Assembly (NCBI GenBank): GCA_964649415.1
Contig: CAZYSK010000001.1
Location: forward strand, 1 to 64,000
Length of the DNA stretch: 64,000 nt
Direction: 5' to 3'
Origin: CAZYSK01 sp964649415
Lineage (GTDB): Bacteria; Chloroflexota; Anaerolineae; B4-G1
Within the stretch, counting starts at the first letter, position 1; every line of letters begins with the position of its first letter. Below are positions 33,841-41,899 of the stretch, piece after piece. Under the pieces are notes generated by a model that saw only the letters and a program-made list of their open reading frames with translations, searched no databases and was not told the DNA's origin. The translations under genes were made by a program, and so were the position numbers.

Positions 33841-34242
33841 CTACGTCCGGCGCTTCTTTGGTGGCCGACAACCGTTGTGAGGAATTGGAGTCACGTCAGT
33901 GATGGAACGCACTCTAAGACCCGCTGCCTGGATGGAGCGAATCGCAGCTTCCCGTCCGGGGCCAGGCCCCTTAACGTAGACGTCTACCTCAACCATTCCG
34001 TTGTCCATCGCCTCCCGGGCCGCTCTCTGAGCAGCCTGCCGGGCCGCGAAAGGCGTACTCTTGCGTGACCCCTTGAATCCGACTGTCCCACCGCTACACC
34101 AGTTGATGACGTTGCCCTGCGAATCAGTCATCGTGACAATCGTGTTATTGAAGGTAGCATGAATGTGAGCCTGTCCTCGCGGCACATTCCTCTTAACCTT
34201 GCGTCCCCCGCGACGCCGACTTGTTTGCCTATCTCGTGCCAT
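33841..34242 (-). CDS. rpsK: 30S ribosomal protein S11
   Basis: 133 residues from ATG 34242 with SD GGAGGG. The frame is open upstream to 34413 but reads as antisense of rpsM. Markers are AHIHATFNNTIVTMTDSQGN, GFKGSRKSTPFAAR and the C-terminal DVTPIPHNGCRPPKKRRT. It lies on the 30S platform near the Shine-Dalgarno helix. A very basic N-terminal tail (RDRQTSRRRGGRKVKRNVPR) precedes the core. Confidence 0.98.
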   Translation of the reverse strand: MARDRQTSRRRGGRKVKRNVPRGQAHIHATFNNTIVTMTDSQGNVINWCSGGTVGFKGSRKSTPFAARQAAQRAAREAMDNGMVEVDVYVKGPGPGREAAIRSIQAAGLRVRSITDVTPIPHNGCRPPKKRRT

Positions 34243-34277
34243 TCGCCCTCCTGCCTTCGTTTGCAGCCCCGCTGCAA

Positions 34278-34667
34278 CTACTTCTTCTTCATACCACGTC
34301 GCCGCCCACGGCCAGGCACCGTCTTCTTGGGACCGCGCTTGGTGCGAGCGTTCGTCCGCGTACGCTGGCCATGCACGGGCAGATTGCGGCGGTGACGCAA
34401 GCCCCGATAGCACCCAATGTCTATCAGACGCCTGATGTTCATCTGCACTTCGCGTCGCAAATCACCCTCAACCTGATACTCGCGTTCAATGACCTCGCGC
34501 AGCGCCGTGGTCTCCGACTCTGTCAGATCCCTAACTCGTGTATCCGGGCCCACTCCAGCCTTGCTCAGGATGTCACTGCTCAGGCTACGACCGATGCCGT
34601 ATATGTACGTCAGGCCGATTTCCACCCGCTTGTTCCGTGGCAAGTCTACCCCTGCAATACGCGCCAT
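34278..34667 (-). CDS. rpsM: 30S ribosomal protein S13
   Basis: 129 residues. MARIAGVDLPRNKRVEIGLT, YIYGIGRSLSSDIL, and the tail RGLRHRRNLPVHGQRTRTNA with RKK-rich end are diagnostic. It lies in the 30S head and contacts L5 across the subunit bridge and P-site tRNA. The basic C-terminus (GRGRRRGMKKK) is well developed. Upstream gap to rpmJ holds the palindromic repeat pair. Confidence 0.98.
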   Translation of the reverse strand: MARIAGVDLPRNKRVEIGLTYIYGIGRSLSSDILSKAGVGPDTRVRDLTESETTALREVIEREYQVEGDLRREVQMNIRRLIDIGCYRGLRHRRNLPVHGQRTRTNARTKRGPKKTVPGRGRRRGMKKK

Positions 34668-34738
34668 ACTTCCCTCCGCTCAGAACCTTCTAAGAGATTC
34701 CAACAACCGAACCCCAATCTCTGGGATTCGAGATCCGA

Positions 34739-34773
34739 CGGATTGGAACAATCCGACGGATTGGAACAATCCG
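34739..34773. repeat. Two perfect copies of palindromic repeat CGGATTGGAACAATCCG
   Basis: Copies at 34739-34755 and 34757-34773, separated by one A, lie between rpmJ and rpsM, three bases from the rpmJ stop. Each is a 6-bp stem (CGGATT/AATCCG) with loop GGAAC. A third perfect copy is at 38750 and a degenerate one at 33064. Confidence 0.9.
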
Positions 34774-34775
34774 CA

Positions 34776-34889
34776 TCATCCCTGACGTTGCTTATGCTTT
34801 GGATTCTCACAAATCACCCGCACCACACCACGCCGCCGGACGATCTTACACTTCGGACAGCGCCGCTTCACTGATGGCGATACCTTCAT
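34776..34889 (-). CDS. rpmJ: 50S ribosomal protein L36
   Basis: 37 residues. MKVSPSVKRRCPKCKIVRRR begins the protein, followed by a second Cys/His pair in ICENPKH: a zinc-binding C-C-C-H site at residues 11, 14, 27 and 32, the C+ form. The ATG has SD GAGGAGG. Normally infA stands between map and rpmJ; here the gap is only 27 bases and infA is absent. Confidence 0.97.
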   Translation of the reverse strand: MKVSPSVKRRCPKCKIVRRRGVVRVICENPKHKQRQG

Positions 34890-34916
34890 CGTACATACCT
34901 CCTCACGTTTCAACAC

Positions 34917-35678
34917 CTACATTCGAGTCAGAATTTCAGCATCGCCATCGGTGACGGCGATACTATGCTCAAAATGTGCCGTCAACTCCCCATCGCGCGA
35001 TGCCACCGTCCAGTGGTCATCCATGACTTTCACAGAGCTATCTCCGGCCAGTACCATCGGTTCCAACGCCACAGTCATTCCCTTGCGTAGGCGCACCCCC
35101 CTGCCTGGCTGACCGTAGTTGGGTATCTGCGGATCTTCGTGCATCTGACGGCCAATGCCGTGGCCCGTATACTCACGCACGACGTTGTATCCGCGGCCCT
35201 CGACATAGGCCTGAATGGCGGCGGATATGTCACCAGAGCGGTTGCCCACCCTGGCAGCAGCAATCCCGGCGTAGAGCGCGCCTTCGGTCACTTCCAGCAG
35301 CCTCTGCGCGTCAGGGCTGATCTGCCCCACCGGGATCGTGACCGCCGCGTCACCGTGATAGTCATCCAGAATCGCTCCGACATCTATGCTGATGATATCC
35401 CCTTCGTGCAGCACACGGGGGCCTGGAATGCCATGCACCAATTCCTCGTTCACCGAGGCGCAGATACTGGACGGAAACGGATTCTCACTCCCCGGGGGGT
35501 AGCCCTTGAAGGACGGAATAGCGTTGCGCTCGTGGATCAACGTCTCCGCCAAGCTGTCCAATTCGCCTGTCGTCACGCCTGGCTTAACCCACTTCCGCAT
35601 GCTCTCCAATACCTCAGCCACAACCCGAGCGGCGCGGCGCATCTTGGCGACCTCCGTCGGCGACTTCAGAGTGATCAA
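34917..35678 (-). CDS. map: Methionine aminopeptidase, type I
   Basis: 253 residues. The five metal ligands and catalytic His are visible: H82 (VHGIPG), D99 (ISIDVG), D110 (YHGDAA), H173 (TGHGIG), E206 (ALEPM) and E237 (HFEHS). It removes the initiator Met from nascent proteins. TTG start preceded by AAGGAG. It follows secY directly (17-base gap) where adk usually lies. Confidence 0.97.
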   Translation of the reverse strand: MITLKSPTEVAKMRRAARVVAEVLESMRKWVKPGVTTGELDSLAETLIHERNAIPSFKGYPPGSENPFPSSICASVNEELVHGIPGPRVLHEGDIISIDVGAILDDYHGDAAVTIPVGQISPDAQRLLEVTEGALYAGIAAARVGNRSGDISAAIQAYVEGRGYNVVREYTGHGIGRQMHEDPQIPNYGQPGRGVRLRKGMTVALEPMVLAGDSSVKVMDDHWTVASRDGELTAHFEHSIAVTDGDAEILTRM

Positions 35679-35695
35679 TGGTTACTCCTTACCTC

Positions 35696-37036
35696 TCACT
35701 TGATGAACCCCTCATAGTGGCGCATCAAGAGTTGAGCTTCCAACTGCCGCATTGTATCGAGCACTACGCCGACCACGATCAGCATACCCGAAGACGTGAT
35801 GAGCAGTATCCGCGTCTGCATGAACAGATCCACAATGAAGGGCAACACCGCTACGCCACCCAGGAACAGCGCGCCTACCAGCGTAATGCGCCGATACACC
35901 GAGTTGATGTACTCACCCGTCTTTCGACCAGGCCGAATCCCAGGGATGAAGCCACCCTGTCGTTGCAGGGCACCCGGCAGATCCTGCTGCTGAACCATCA
36001 CATCTGTATAGAAATAAGTGAAACCCACAACCATCAAGAAGAAGATCAGACCATACCACGGGCTCTGTCCGCCGAAGAAAGACATCACGCCTTGAGCAAA
36101 CTGACTCACCCTCACGTTGTCGCTAGCGATGAAAAACTGCGCAATCACCGCGGGGAAGGTGAGAAAGGACTGGGCGAAGATCAGCGGGATCATGCCGGCG
36201 GTATTGATGCGCAATGGGATATGGGTGCTACCTCCCGCATACATCTTGATACCCCGCACGCGCTTACCATACTGCACCGGGATCCGTCGTTCTCCTTCCT
36301 GCACTACCACGATGACGAACATCGTGATGGCCGTTATCGCCAGGAAGACACCTACCATCAACACGCCCATGCCCGTGCCGCCACTGCCCGTCGTCTGGGC
36401 CTGGGTCCAGATGCGCCACAGGCTGTCCGGCACGCGGGCCACGATGCCGCTGAAGATAATCAACGACAGCCCGTTGCCTATACCCTGCTCGGTGATCAGA
36501 TCTCCCAGCCAGATGGCAAACATCGTGCCGGCTGTCATCGCCACCAGCACCGACAGGGTGGGCAGGATATTCTCCGCAGGACTGAAGCCGAACTGCGGCA
36601 AGACGGGGGCACCACCCGCGCCCGCGCTGAAAACCCGGGCCTGGCTGAAAGCCTGCAACATAGCCAGCGGGATGGTCACGTAGTACTGCCACTGATTGAG
36701 CTTACGCCGGCCGGCATCCCCCTCCTCACTGAGGCGCTCTAGACTAGGGAAGATCGGGGTTAGTAGCTGGAAGATGATCGTAGACGTGATGTACGGGTAT
36801 ACGCCGTTCGCCATGACCGAGAAGTTGGCCACTGCCCCGCCAGACAGAAGATCCAACAAGTTGAACAACTGGCTGGTACCACCCGTGCCCGACAGCAACT
36901 GCTGCAGGGCCGCCTGATCCACCCCGGGCACCGGCACGTGCGATGCCAGGCGATATACAATAAGGATCAACAGTGTATAGAGCAACTTGCGTCGCAAGTC
37001 GGGCAGAGTCATGGCGTTCCGCAAAGCCTGAATCAT
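35696..37036 (-). CDS. secY: Protein translocase subunit SecY
   Basis: 446 residues, ten transmembrane helices forming the Sec channel. Conserved points are the N-terminal RRKLLYTLLILIVYRLASHVP, the plug/TM2 region SQLFNLLDLLSGGAVANFSV, the cytoplasmic loop IPVQYGKRV and the C-terminal loop GFIPGIRPGRKTGEYI that contacts SecA and the ribosome. It is in the spc cluster after rplO. A Gly/Ala-rich insertion (SAGAGGAPVLPQFGFSPAEN) widens an external loop. Confidence 0.97.
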   Translation of the reverse strand: MIQALRNAMTLPDLRRKLLYTLLILIVYRLASHVPVPGVDQAALQQLLSGTGGTSQLFNLLDLLSGGAVANFSVMANGVYPYITSTIIFQLLTPIFPSLERLSEEGDAGRRKLNQWQYYVTIPLAMLQAFSQARVFSAGAGGAPVLPQFGFSPAENILPTLSVLVAMTAGTMFAIWLGDLITEQGIGNGLSLIIFSGIVARVPDSLWRIWTQAQTTGSGGTGMGVLMVGVFLAITAITMFVIVVVQEGERRIPVQYGKRVRGIKMYAGGSTHIPLRINTAGMIPLIFAQSFLTFPAVIAQFFIASDNVRVSQFAQGVMSFFGGQSPWYGLIFFLMVVGFTYFYTDVMVQQQDLPGALQRQGGFIPGIRPGRKTGEYINSVYRRITLVGALFLGGVAVLPFIVDLFMQTRILLITSSGMLIVVGVVLDTMRQLEAQLLMRHYEGFIK

Positions 37037-37075
37037 CGCTGCACTCCCAATCCGTTGCCGTTCTTCAACTCGCGC

Positions 37076-37555
37076 TTAGCGCGTCCGATAGCCACCGCGC
37101 TGCCAGGGCAGCTTCTCCACTACCCCCCCAGCAGCCTCAATCTTGGTCTGCGCACTAGACGAGATCCGATGCGCCTTCACCGTGAGCGGGTGTTGAACGT
37201 CTCCGTGCCCAAGAATGACAACCAACTCGTCCGCGCGATCGATAATACCCGCCTCCGCCAGCGTCGCCGGTGTGACCTCGGAGCCCTCTTCAAAAGCCGC
37301 CAAGCGGTTGAGGTTAACCGGTGTAAACTGAACACGCCACGGGTCGCGGAAGCCCACGCCTCGCGCGAACGGGATCTTCCGCACCAGGGGCAACTGTCCG
37401 CCCTCGAAGTAAGGCCGCACACCGCCCCCGCTGCGAGCTTTCTGGCCTTTTGTACCACGTCCGGCCGTCTTGCCCTGTCCCGCAGCAATACCCCGGCCAA
37501 CACGCTTGCGTTTCTTCACCGCTCCCTTAGCGGGCTTAAGCTCATGTGCCTTCAC
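37076..37555 (-). CDS. rplO: 50S ribosomal protein L15
   Basis: 159 residues, GTG start. KKRKRVGRGIAAGQGKTAGR and the following GTKGQKARSGGGVRPYFEGG are the family N-terminal RNA-binding extension; GFRDPWRVQFTPVNLNRLAAF is the core entry. A late-assembly 50S protein that links several 23S rRNA domains. Conserved rpmD-rplO-secY order. Confidence 0.98.
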   Translation of the reverse strand: MKAHELKPAKGAVKKRKRVGRGIAAGQGKTAGRGTKGQKARSGGGVRPYFEGGQLPLVRKIPFARGVGFRDPWRVQFTPVNLNRLAAFEEGSEVTPATLAEAGIIDRADELVVILGHGDVQHPLTVKAHRISSSAQTKIEAAGGVVEKLPWQRGGYRTR

Positions 37556-37575
37556 GCGTCACCCCCACCAACCAA

Positions 37576-37776
37576 CTAGCTCGATTCTTCCACTGACACC
37601 AGGTGCTGCACTTTGGCGATCATCCCTCGAATGACCGATGTATCCTCCTGCTCCACCGTTTGATGCATCCGCCGCAGCCCTAGCGCCTGCACTGTCCGCT
37701 TCTGCCGAAAGGAATACCCTATCGGGCTCTTCGTAAGTGTAATGAGCAAGCGTCTACCTTTCTTCGCAGCGCTCAT
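37576..37776 (-). CDS. rpmD: 50S ribosomal protein L30
   Basis: 66 residues. LLITLTKSPIGYSFRQKRTV and QALGLRRMHQTVEQEDTSVI plus GMIAKVQHLV match the ferredoxin-like L30 fold, with a few extra residues at each end. Its ATG overlaps the rpsE stop by four bases (ATGA), implying coupled translation. Confidence 0.97.
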   Translation of the reverse strand: MSAAKKGRRLLITLTKSPIGYSFRQKRTVQALGLRRMHQTVEQEDTSVIRGMIAKVQHLVSVEESS

Positions 37777-38312
37777 TTCCCTCGCCTCCAGAACGGCATC
37801 ACCTTGACCTGATCCACGCCGCGCTCTCGGGCGACATCCTCTGCTCGGCGCAATTTCTCAAGGCCATCCATCGTCGCCCGGACCACATTGAGAACATTAG
37901 AACTGCCCTGCGACTTAGTGAGCACATCGCGTATGCCGGCCGCTTCGACCACGGCCCGCACACCACCAGCCGCGATCACGCCCGTGCCCGGTGTAGCAGG
38001 CCGCAGCAACACTCTGGCGCCGCCGCATGTTCCAACCACTTCGTGCGCGATCGTAGTCTGCACCATGGCGACCGGTCGCATATCACGGCGTGCACGCTCC
38101 GTGGCCTTGCGAATTGCATCAGGCACGGCACGCGCCTTGCCGATTCCCATACCGACACGTCCGCGGTTGTCGCCCACCACTCCCACGACGCGGAAACCAA
38201 AGCGCCGACCACCCTTCACAACCTTAGCGACCCGCGTGATGTCTACGACCCGCTCGTCGAGTTCCTCTCGTTCTGCGAAGACTTCGCGATCCCGTACGTT
38301 CCCTATGGCCAT
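37773..38312 (-). CDS. rpsE: 30S ribosomal protein S5
   Basis: 179 residues. N-terminal dsRBD-like domain: VVDITRVAKVVKGGRRFGFR, GDNRGRVGMGIGKARAVPDA; C-terminal domain: LLRPATPGTGVIAAGGVRAV and the AAGIRDVLTKSQGSSNVLNV block. It lines the mRNA entry channel and affects fidelity; spectinomycin contacts the VKGGRRFG loop, which looks wild-type. Confidence 0.98.
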   Translation of the reverse strand: MAIGNVRDREVFAEREELDERVVDITRVAKVVKGGRRFGFRVVGVVGDNRGRVGMGIGKARAVPDAIRKATERARRDMRPVAMVQTTIAHEVVGTCGGARVLLRPATPGTGVIAAGGVRAVVEAAGIRDVLTKSQGSSNVLNVVRATMDGLEKLRRAEDVARERGVDQVKVMPFWRRGK

Positions 38313-38330
38313 TCTGCCTCCGTTGCACCC

Positions 38331-38696
38331 CTAAAACTCGAGCCCACCCTCACGGGCCCCATCCGCCAGGGCCTTCACCCGGCCGTGGTACTGATACCCG
38401 CCCCGGTCAAAGACCACCTGCTTCACACCCTGGCTCAACGCACGATCTGCCAGTACCTTGCCCACCACGCGTGACTGCTCAGTCTTTGTCAACCCCTGAA
38501 GCTGTCCCTCCACCTCTGGGTCAACAGTCGAAGCAGAAGCAAGCGTATTGCCCTGGCTATCATCAATCAGTTGAGCATAGATGTGACGCAAGCTGCGAAA
38601 CACATTCAGGCGCGGCCGCTCCGGCGTTCCAGTCACGTGCTTTCGCACGCGCTTATGCCGCCGCAAACGAGCCACTCGACGATCAATCTTTGGCAT
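38331..38696 (-). CDS. rplR: 50S ribosomal protein L18
   Basis: 121 residues. RRVARLRRHKRVRKHVTGTP, ERPRLNVFRSLRHIYAQLID and FDRGGYQYHGRVKALADGAR are diagnostic. It binds 5S rRNA together with L5. The 178-base gap upstream (to rplF) is the largest inside the spc cluster and holds the third palindrome copy. Confidence 0.98.
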   Translation of the reverse strand: MPKIDRRVARLRRHKRVRKHVTGTPERPRLNVFRSLRHIYAQLIDDSQGNTLASASTVDPEVEGQLQGLTKTEQSRVVGKVLADRALSQGVKQVVFDRGGYQYHGRVKALADGAREGGLEF

Positions 38697-38749
38697 ATCA
38701 CAACCTCAATCCACGGACTAAGACTAAGAGCTTCCCAAGAAACCGCAAA

Positions 38750-38766
38750 CGGATTGGAACAATCCG
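38750..38766. repeat. Third perfect copy of palindromic repeat CGGATTGGAACAATCCG
   Basis: Identical 17-mer to those at 34739 and 34757, in the rplF-rplR gap (38697-38874). The flanks are not similar, so only the palindrome itself is repeated. The rest of the gap shows no gene. Confidence 0.9.
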
Positions 38767-38874
38767 CGCTTACCCCGGCCCTCCATATGAGCCGGCCACA
38801 GATCGAGCAGAGCCCACGACGGCCGGCAACGGCCCCACTCCATCGGACGCCACCAACCGCTGCGGTCGATCACG

Positions 38875-39423
38875 TCATCCGATCTTACCGGCTTTGCCGG
38901 CCTTGTGGCGCACGTGCTCGCCAAGATAGCGGATCCCCTTGCCTTTATACGGCTCAGGTGGCCGCCAGGCACGGATTTCCGCCGCCACTTGCCCCACCAG
39001 CTCCTTGTCCACCCCGTTCACGGTGATCACTTTCTGGCGAGGCTCTACCTCAAACTGGATTCCCTCAGGCGGGGCAACACGCACCGAATGGGAGAAGCCC
39101 AACTGCATCATGAGGCTCCCATCTCCCTGCTGATCCACTCGATAGCCCACACCCTGGACCTCTAACTTCTTCTGGAAGCCTTTGGTCACGCCCAGTACCA
39201 TGTTATTCAGCAACGCCCGCGTCATGCCGTGCAACGCTTTGTGGTGCCGATGATCGCTCGGGCGATACACCCGCAGATCATTATCATCGAGCTCGATCTT
39301 CATATCCGGATGGAACTCGCGGGAAAGGCTACCCTTGGGCCCTGTCACCACCACCCGGTTCCCTTGAACATCAACGCGCACCCCGTCGGGTATCGGGATG
39401 GGCATACGACCAATCCTTGACAC
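38875..39423 (-). CDS. rplF: 50S ribosomal protein L6
   Basis: 182 residues with the two internally duplicated L6 domains. SRIGRMPIPIPDGVRVDVQG opens the first; the C-terminal signature PEPYKGKGIRYLGEHVRHKA is intact. GTG start with SD GGGAGGAGG. It lies at the base of the L7/L12 stalk near the factor-binding site used by EF-Tu and EF-G. Confidence 0.98.
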   Translation of the reverse strand: MSRIGRMPIPIPDGVRVDVQGNRVVVTGPKGSLSREFHPDMKIELDDNDLRVYRPSDHRHHKALHGMTRALLNNMVLGVTKGFQKKLEVQGVGYRVDQQGDGSLMMQLGFSHSVRVAPPEGIQFEVEPRQKVITVNGVDKELVGQVAAEIRAWRPPEPYKGKGIRYLGEHVRHKAGKAGKIG

Positions 39424-39445
39424 GAACCGCCTCCTCCCTCACCAC

Positions 39446-39853
39446 CTACCACACATAGCACAGCACCTCACCGCCCACACCCAGGCGGCGAGCCTGTTGT
39501 CCCGTCAACACGCCTTTAGGCGTCGAGAGAATAGCTATGCCCATGCCGCTCTTGACCCACGGTATCTCAGGCACGCGGGTGTAGATGCGGCGTCCTGGCG
39601 TACTCACGCGCTTCAAGCCCGTGATTACCGAGTGACGCTCTCTCCGCTCACCCACATACTTGAGCTTGATAGCCAGTTGTGGCTGTGGGTGCTCGCTCGT
39701 CACGCGGAAGTCCTCAATGAACCCCTCGTTCTTCAGGATACCGGCAATCGCCACCTTGATCTTGGACGAAGGCAATCTTACGCCCGGGTGTCCTACGCTC
39801 AGGGCATTGCGGATGCGTGTCAACATGTCGGCTATCGGATCAGATGTCGTCAT
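39446..39853 (-). CDS. rpsH: 30S ribosomal protein S8
   Basis: 135 residues. DPIADMLTRIRNALSVGHPG and the C-terminal GMGIAILSTPKGVLTGQQAR, GGEVLCYVW identify it. A central-domain 16S rRNA binder; in E. coli it represses the spc operon at the rplE mRNA. A weak SD lies upstream of ATG 39853; a TTG one codon earlier is possible. Confidence 0.98.
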   Translation of the reverse strand: MTTSDPIADMLTRIRNALSVGHPGVRLPSSKIKVAIAGILKNEGFIEDFRVTSEHPQPQLAIKLKYVGERRERHSVITGLKRVSTPGRRIYTRVPEIPWVKSGMGIAILSTPKGVLTGQQARRLGVGGEVLCYVW

Positions 39854-39877
39854 CAAGCAAAACCTCGCTCCATTAGT

Positions 39878-40060
39878 TCACCAACTTGACTTGACTACAC
39901 CAGGGATTTCTCCCCGCAAGGCAAGCTCTCGAAAGCAAATGCGGCACAACTGGAAGCGCCGCATGTATCCACGCGGTCGACCACAGATCTTGCAGCGATT
40001 GCGCACCTGTACCTGATACTTGCGTCGAGTCTCTCGAATCGGCAGACACTTCCTCGTCAT
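39878..40060 (-). CDS. rpsN: 30S ribosomal protein S14, zinc type
   Basis: 60 residues, the short type Z form. Two CxxC pairs, RCKICGRPRGYMRR and QLCRICFRELA, make a zinc site. The LRGEIPGVVKSSW end is typical. The short zinc form is usual in the spc cluster of Firmicutes, Actinobacteria and Chloroflexota. Confidence 0.98.
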   Translation of the reverse strand: MTRKCLPIRETRRKYQVQVRNRCKICGRPRGYMRRFQLCRICFRELALRGEIPGVVKSSW

Positions 40061-40078
40061 ACGTGATCCTCCCCAGGT

Positions 40079-40624
40079 TTACCAGCCCCTACGACGGAAG
40101 GGCACCCCCAACAACTCCAGCAGTCGCCGTCCCTCCTCGTCTGTATGAGCCGTGGTGACGATGCTGATTTCCATGCCGCGTATCTTGTCAATCGAATCGT
40201 AGTCAATCTCCGGGAACACCAACTGCTCACGCAGACCCAGCGTGTAGTTTCCATGTCCATCCAACGTGTCAGGGACACCACGGAAGTCGCGCTGCCGTGG
40301 CAACGCTACATTGCACAACCGGTCGAGGAATGCCCACAGACGATCTCCTCGAAGTGTCACTCTGACACCGATGGCACGACCTTCACGCAATTTGAAATTC
40401 GCGATGGACTTACGCGAGCGCGTGATCACGGGTTTCTGGCCGGTGATCGTCGTGATATCCCTCACCGTGCTGTCCAACGCCTTCGCGTTCTCCAAGGCCT
40501 CGCCGACGCCCACGTTCACCACGATCTTCTCCAGACGCGGCACTTCCATGATATTGCGGTACCCGAACTCTTCCATAAGAGCGGGCTGAATCTCTTCACG
40601 ATAGCGCTGTTTCAATCGCTGCAT
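40079..40624 (-). CDS. rplE: 50S ribosomal protein L5
   Basis: 181 residues from ATG 40624 (GTG one codon upstream). NIMEVPRLEKIVVNVGVGEA, ITGQKPVITRSRKSIANFKL and the LRGDRLWAFLDRLCNVALPR block are diagnostic. Binds 5S rRNA and contacts P-site tRNA and S13. Confidence 0.98.
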   Translation of the reverse strand: MQRLKQRYREEIQPALMEEFGYRNIMEVPRLEKIVVNVGVGEALENAKALDSTVRDITTITGQKPVITRSRKSIANFKLREGRAIGVRVTLRGDRLWAFLDRLCNVALPRQRDFRGVPDTLDGHGNYTLGLREQLVFPEIDYDSIDKIRGMEISIVTTAHTDEEGRRLLELLGVPFRRRGW

Positions 40625-40659
40625 CACTTCGCCTTCCTACTCCCGAGCGGGAAAGGGTA

Positions 40660-40986
40660 TCAGTCAACCACCTCACCGCACTGCTTGCACACACGCACCT
40701 TGCGTCCATCGTCCTGCAGTGCAAACCCTACCCGTGTGCGCTGGTCACACCGTGGGCACACCAGCGCTAAGTTAGAGATGTGAATCGGAGCCTCAAACTC
40801 AATCACACCAGGTTGAACCTGAGCACGCCCGGCGCGCATAGGACGCTGGTGCTTCTTCACAACGTTGACTCCAGAGACAACAACCCGGCTGTCCTTCAAC
40901 AGCACCCGCTGCACCGTTCCACGCAGCCCTCGGTCGTTGCCCGAGATTACCTCTACAGTATCGCCCTTCTTGATTCGACTGGCCAC
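40660..40986 (-). CDS. rplX: 50S ribosomal protein L24, zinc-ribbon form
   Basis: 108 residues. The KOW motif region is KKGDTVEVISGNDRGLRGTV. C-terminal CPRC and CKQC pairs form an apparent zinc ribbon (LVCPRCDQRTRVGF, VRVCKQCGEVVD). GTG 40986 is selected because SD GAGGGAG is nine bases upstream; an earlier GTG at 40995 lies too close to the SD. It initiates 50S assembly at the 5' end of 23S rRNA. Confidence 0.97.
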   Translation of the reverse strand: MASRIKKGDTVEVISGNDRGLRGTVQRVLLKDSRVVVSGVNVVKKHQRPMRAGRAQVQPGVIEFEAPIHISNLALVCPRCDQRTRVGFALQDDGRKVRVCKQCGEVVD

Positions 40987-41012
40987 GCTGCACACTCCCT
41001 CAAGTGTCGCCT

Positions 41013-41384
41013 CTACAGCACCTCAGGGGCCAATGAGACGATCTTCATAAATCCCTTTTCCCGCAACTCGCGGGCCACCGGCCCGAAAATACGTGTGCCT
41101 TTCGGGTTGTGGGTTGCCCCATCCAGAATCACCGCCGCATTGTCATCGAAGCGGATGCCGGAGCCGTCAGAACGGCGATACTCCTTCGCCGTGCGCACGA
41201 TAACCGCCCGCACGACCTCGCCCTTCTTCACCTGCCCCTTCGGAGTGGACTGCTTCACAGTCGCCACAATGATATCACCCACCCTGCCATACCGTCGCCG
41301 AGAACCACCCAGCACTCGGATGACAAGGACTTCCCGCGCACCGGTGTTATCGGCCACCCGCAGACGACTCTCCTGCTGGATCAT
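41013..41384 (-). CDS. rplN: 50S ribosomal protein L14
   Basis: 123 residues. MIQQESRLRVADNTGAREVL starts the protein, and GSGIRFDDNAAVILDGATHN and GTRIFGPVARELREKGFMKI follow. It forms an intersubunit bridge and binds silencing factor RsfS in other bacteria. ATGA overlap with rpsQ. Confidence 0.98.
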   Translation of the reverse strand: MIQQESRLRVADNTGAREVLVIRVLGGSRRRYGRVGDIIVATVKQSTPKGQVKKGEVVRAVIVRTAKEYRRSDGSGIRFDDNAAVILDGATHNPKGTRIFGPVARELREKGFMKIVSLAPEVL

Positions 41385-41671
41385 GCCTCAACCTCCGCCA
41401 GCATCCCGGCTTCAGGTCGCTTCACAACCTCTTCCACGACCCATCGCTTCTCACGGCTGAGCGGCCGGGACTCGACAATCCGCACTATGTCACCCATGCG
41501 GCAACTGTTCCCCTCGTCGTGGGCCTTGTACTTCTTCGTGCGACGCAACACTTTGCCGTACCGTGGATGGCGTACCAGGCGTTCAACCCGCACCACCACC
41601 GTCTTGTCCATCTTGTCGCTCACCACGCTACCAACGAGTCGCTTTTTTCCCGAACTGTGAACTTCCCTCAC
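41381..41671 (-). CDS. rpsQ: 30S ribosomal protein S17
   Basis: 96 residues. The OB-fold signature reads RLVGSVVSDKMDKTVVVRVE and HPRYGKVLRRTKKYKAHDEG. GTG start overlapping the rpmC stop (GTGA). A primary 16S 5'-domain binder. The C-terminal tail KRPEAGMLAEVEA is a little longer than in E. coli. Confidence 0.98.
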   Translation of the reverse strand: MREVHSSGKKRLVGSVVSDKMDKTVVVRVERLVRHPRYGKVLRRTKKYKAHDEGNSCRMGDIVRIVESRPLSREKRWVVEEVVKRPEAGMLAEVEA

Positions 41672-41886
41672 CCTGCTGCCTCCTCGACCAACTCAACCAT
41701 CAACTCGCGCTCACGAAGGATCGTTCTCATGCGGGCGATGTCACGCTTCACTCCGCGTAACCGATTGTGATCCTCCAAGCGCCCCATAGACAATTCCCGG
41801 CGCAAAGTGAAGAGTTCTCGGTAGGCGTCGTCCAGTCGCCCCTGCAACTCCTCCGTTGTCCACGCTCTAATCTCTCGTGCCTCCAT
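41668..41886 (-). CDS. rpmC: 50S ribosomal protein L29
   Basis: 72 residues, two-helix coil. EIRAWTTEELQGRLDDAYRE and LFTLRRELSMGRLEDHNRLR, then VKRDIARMRTILRERE, match the family. It sits at the polypeptide exit with L23, at the docking site for trigger factor and SRP. Overlaps rpsQ. Confidence 0.97.
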   Translation of the reverse strand: MEAREIRAWTTEELQGRLDDAYRELFTLRRELSMGRLEDHNRLRGVKRDIARMRTILRERELMVELVEEAAG

Positions 41887-41899
41887 GACTCTCCCACTC

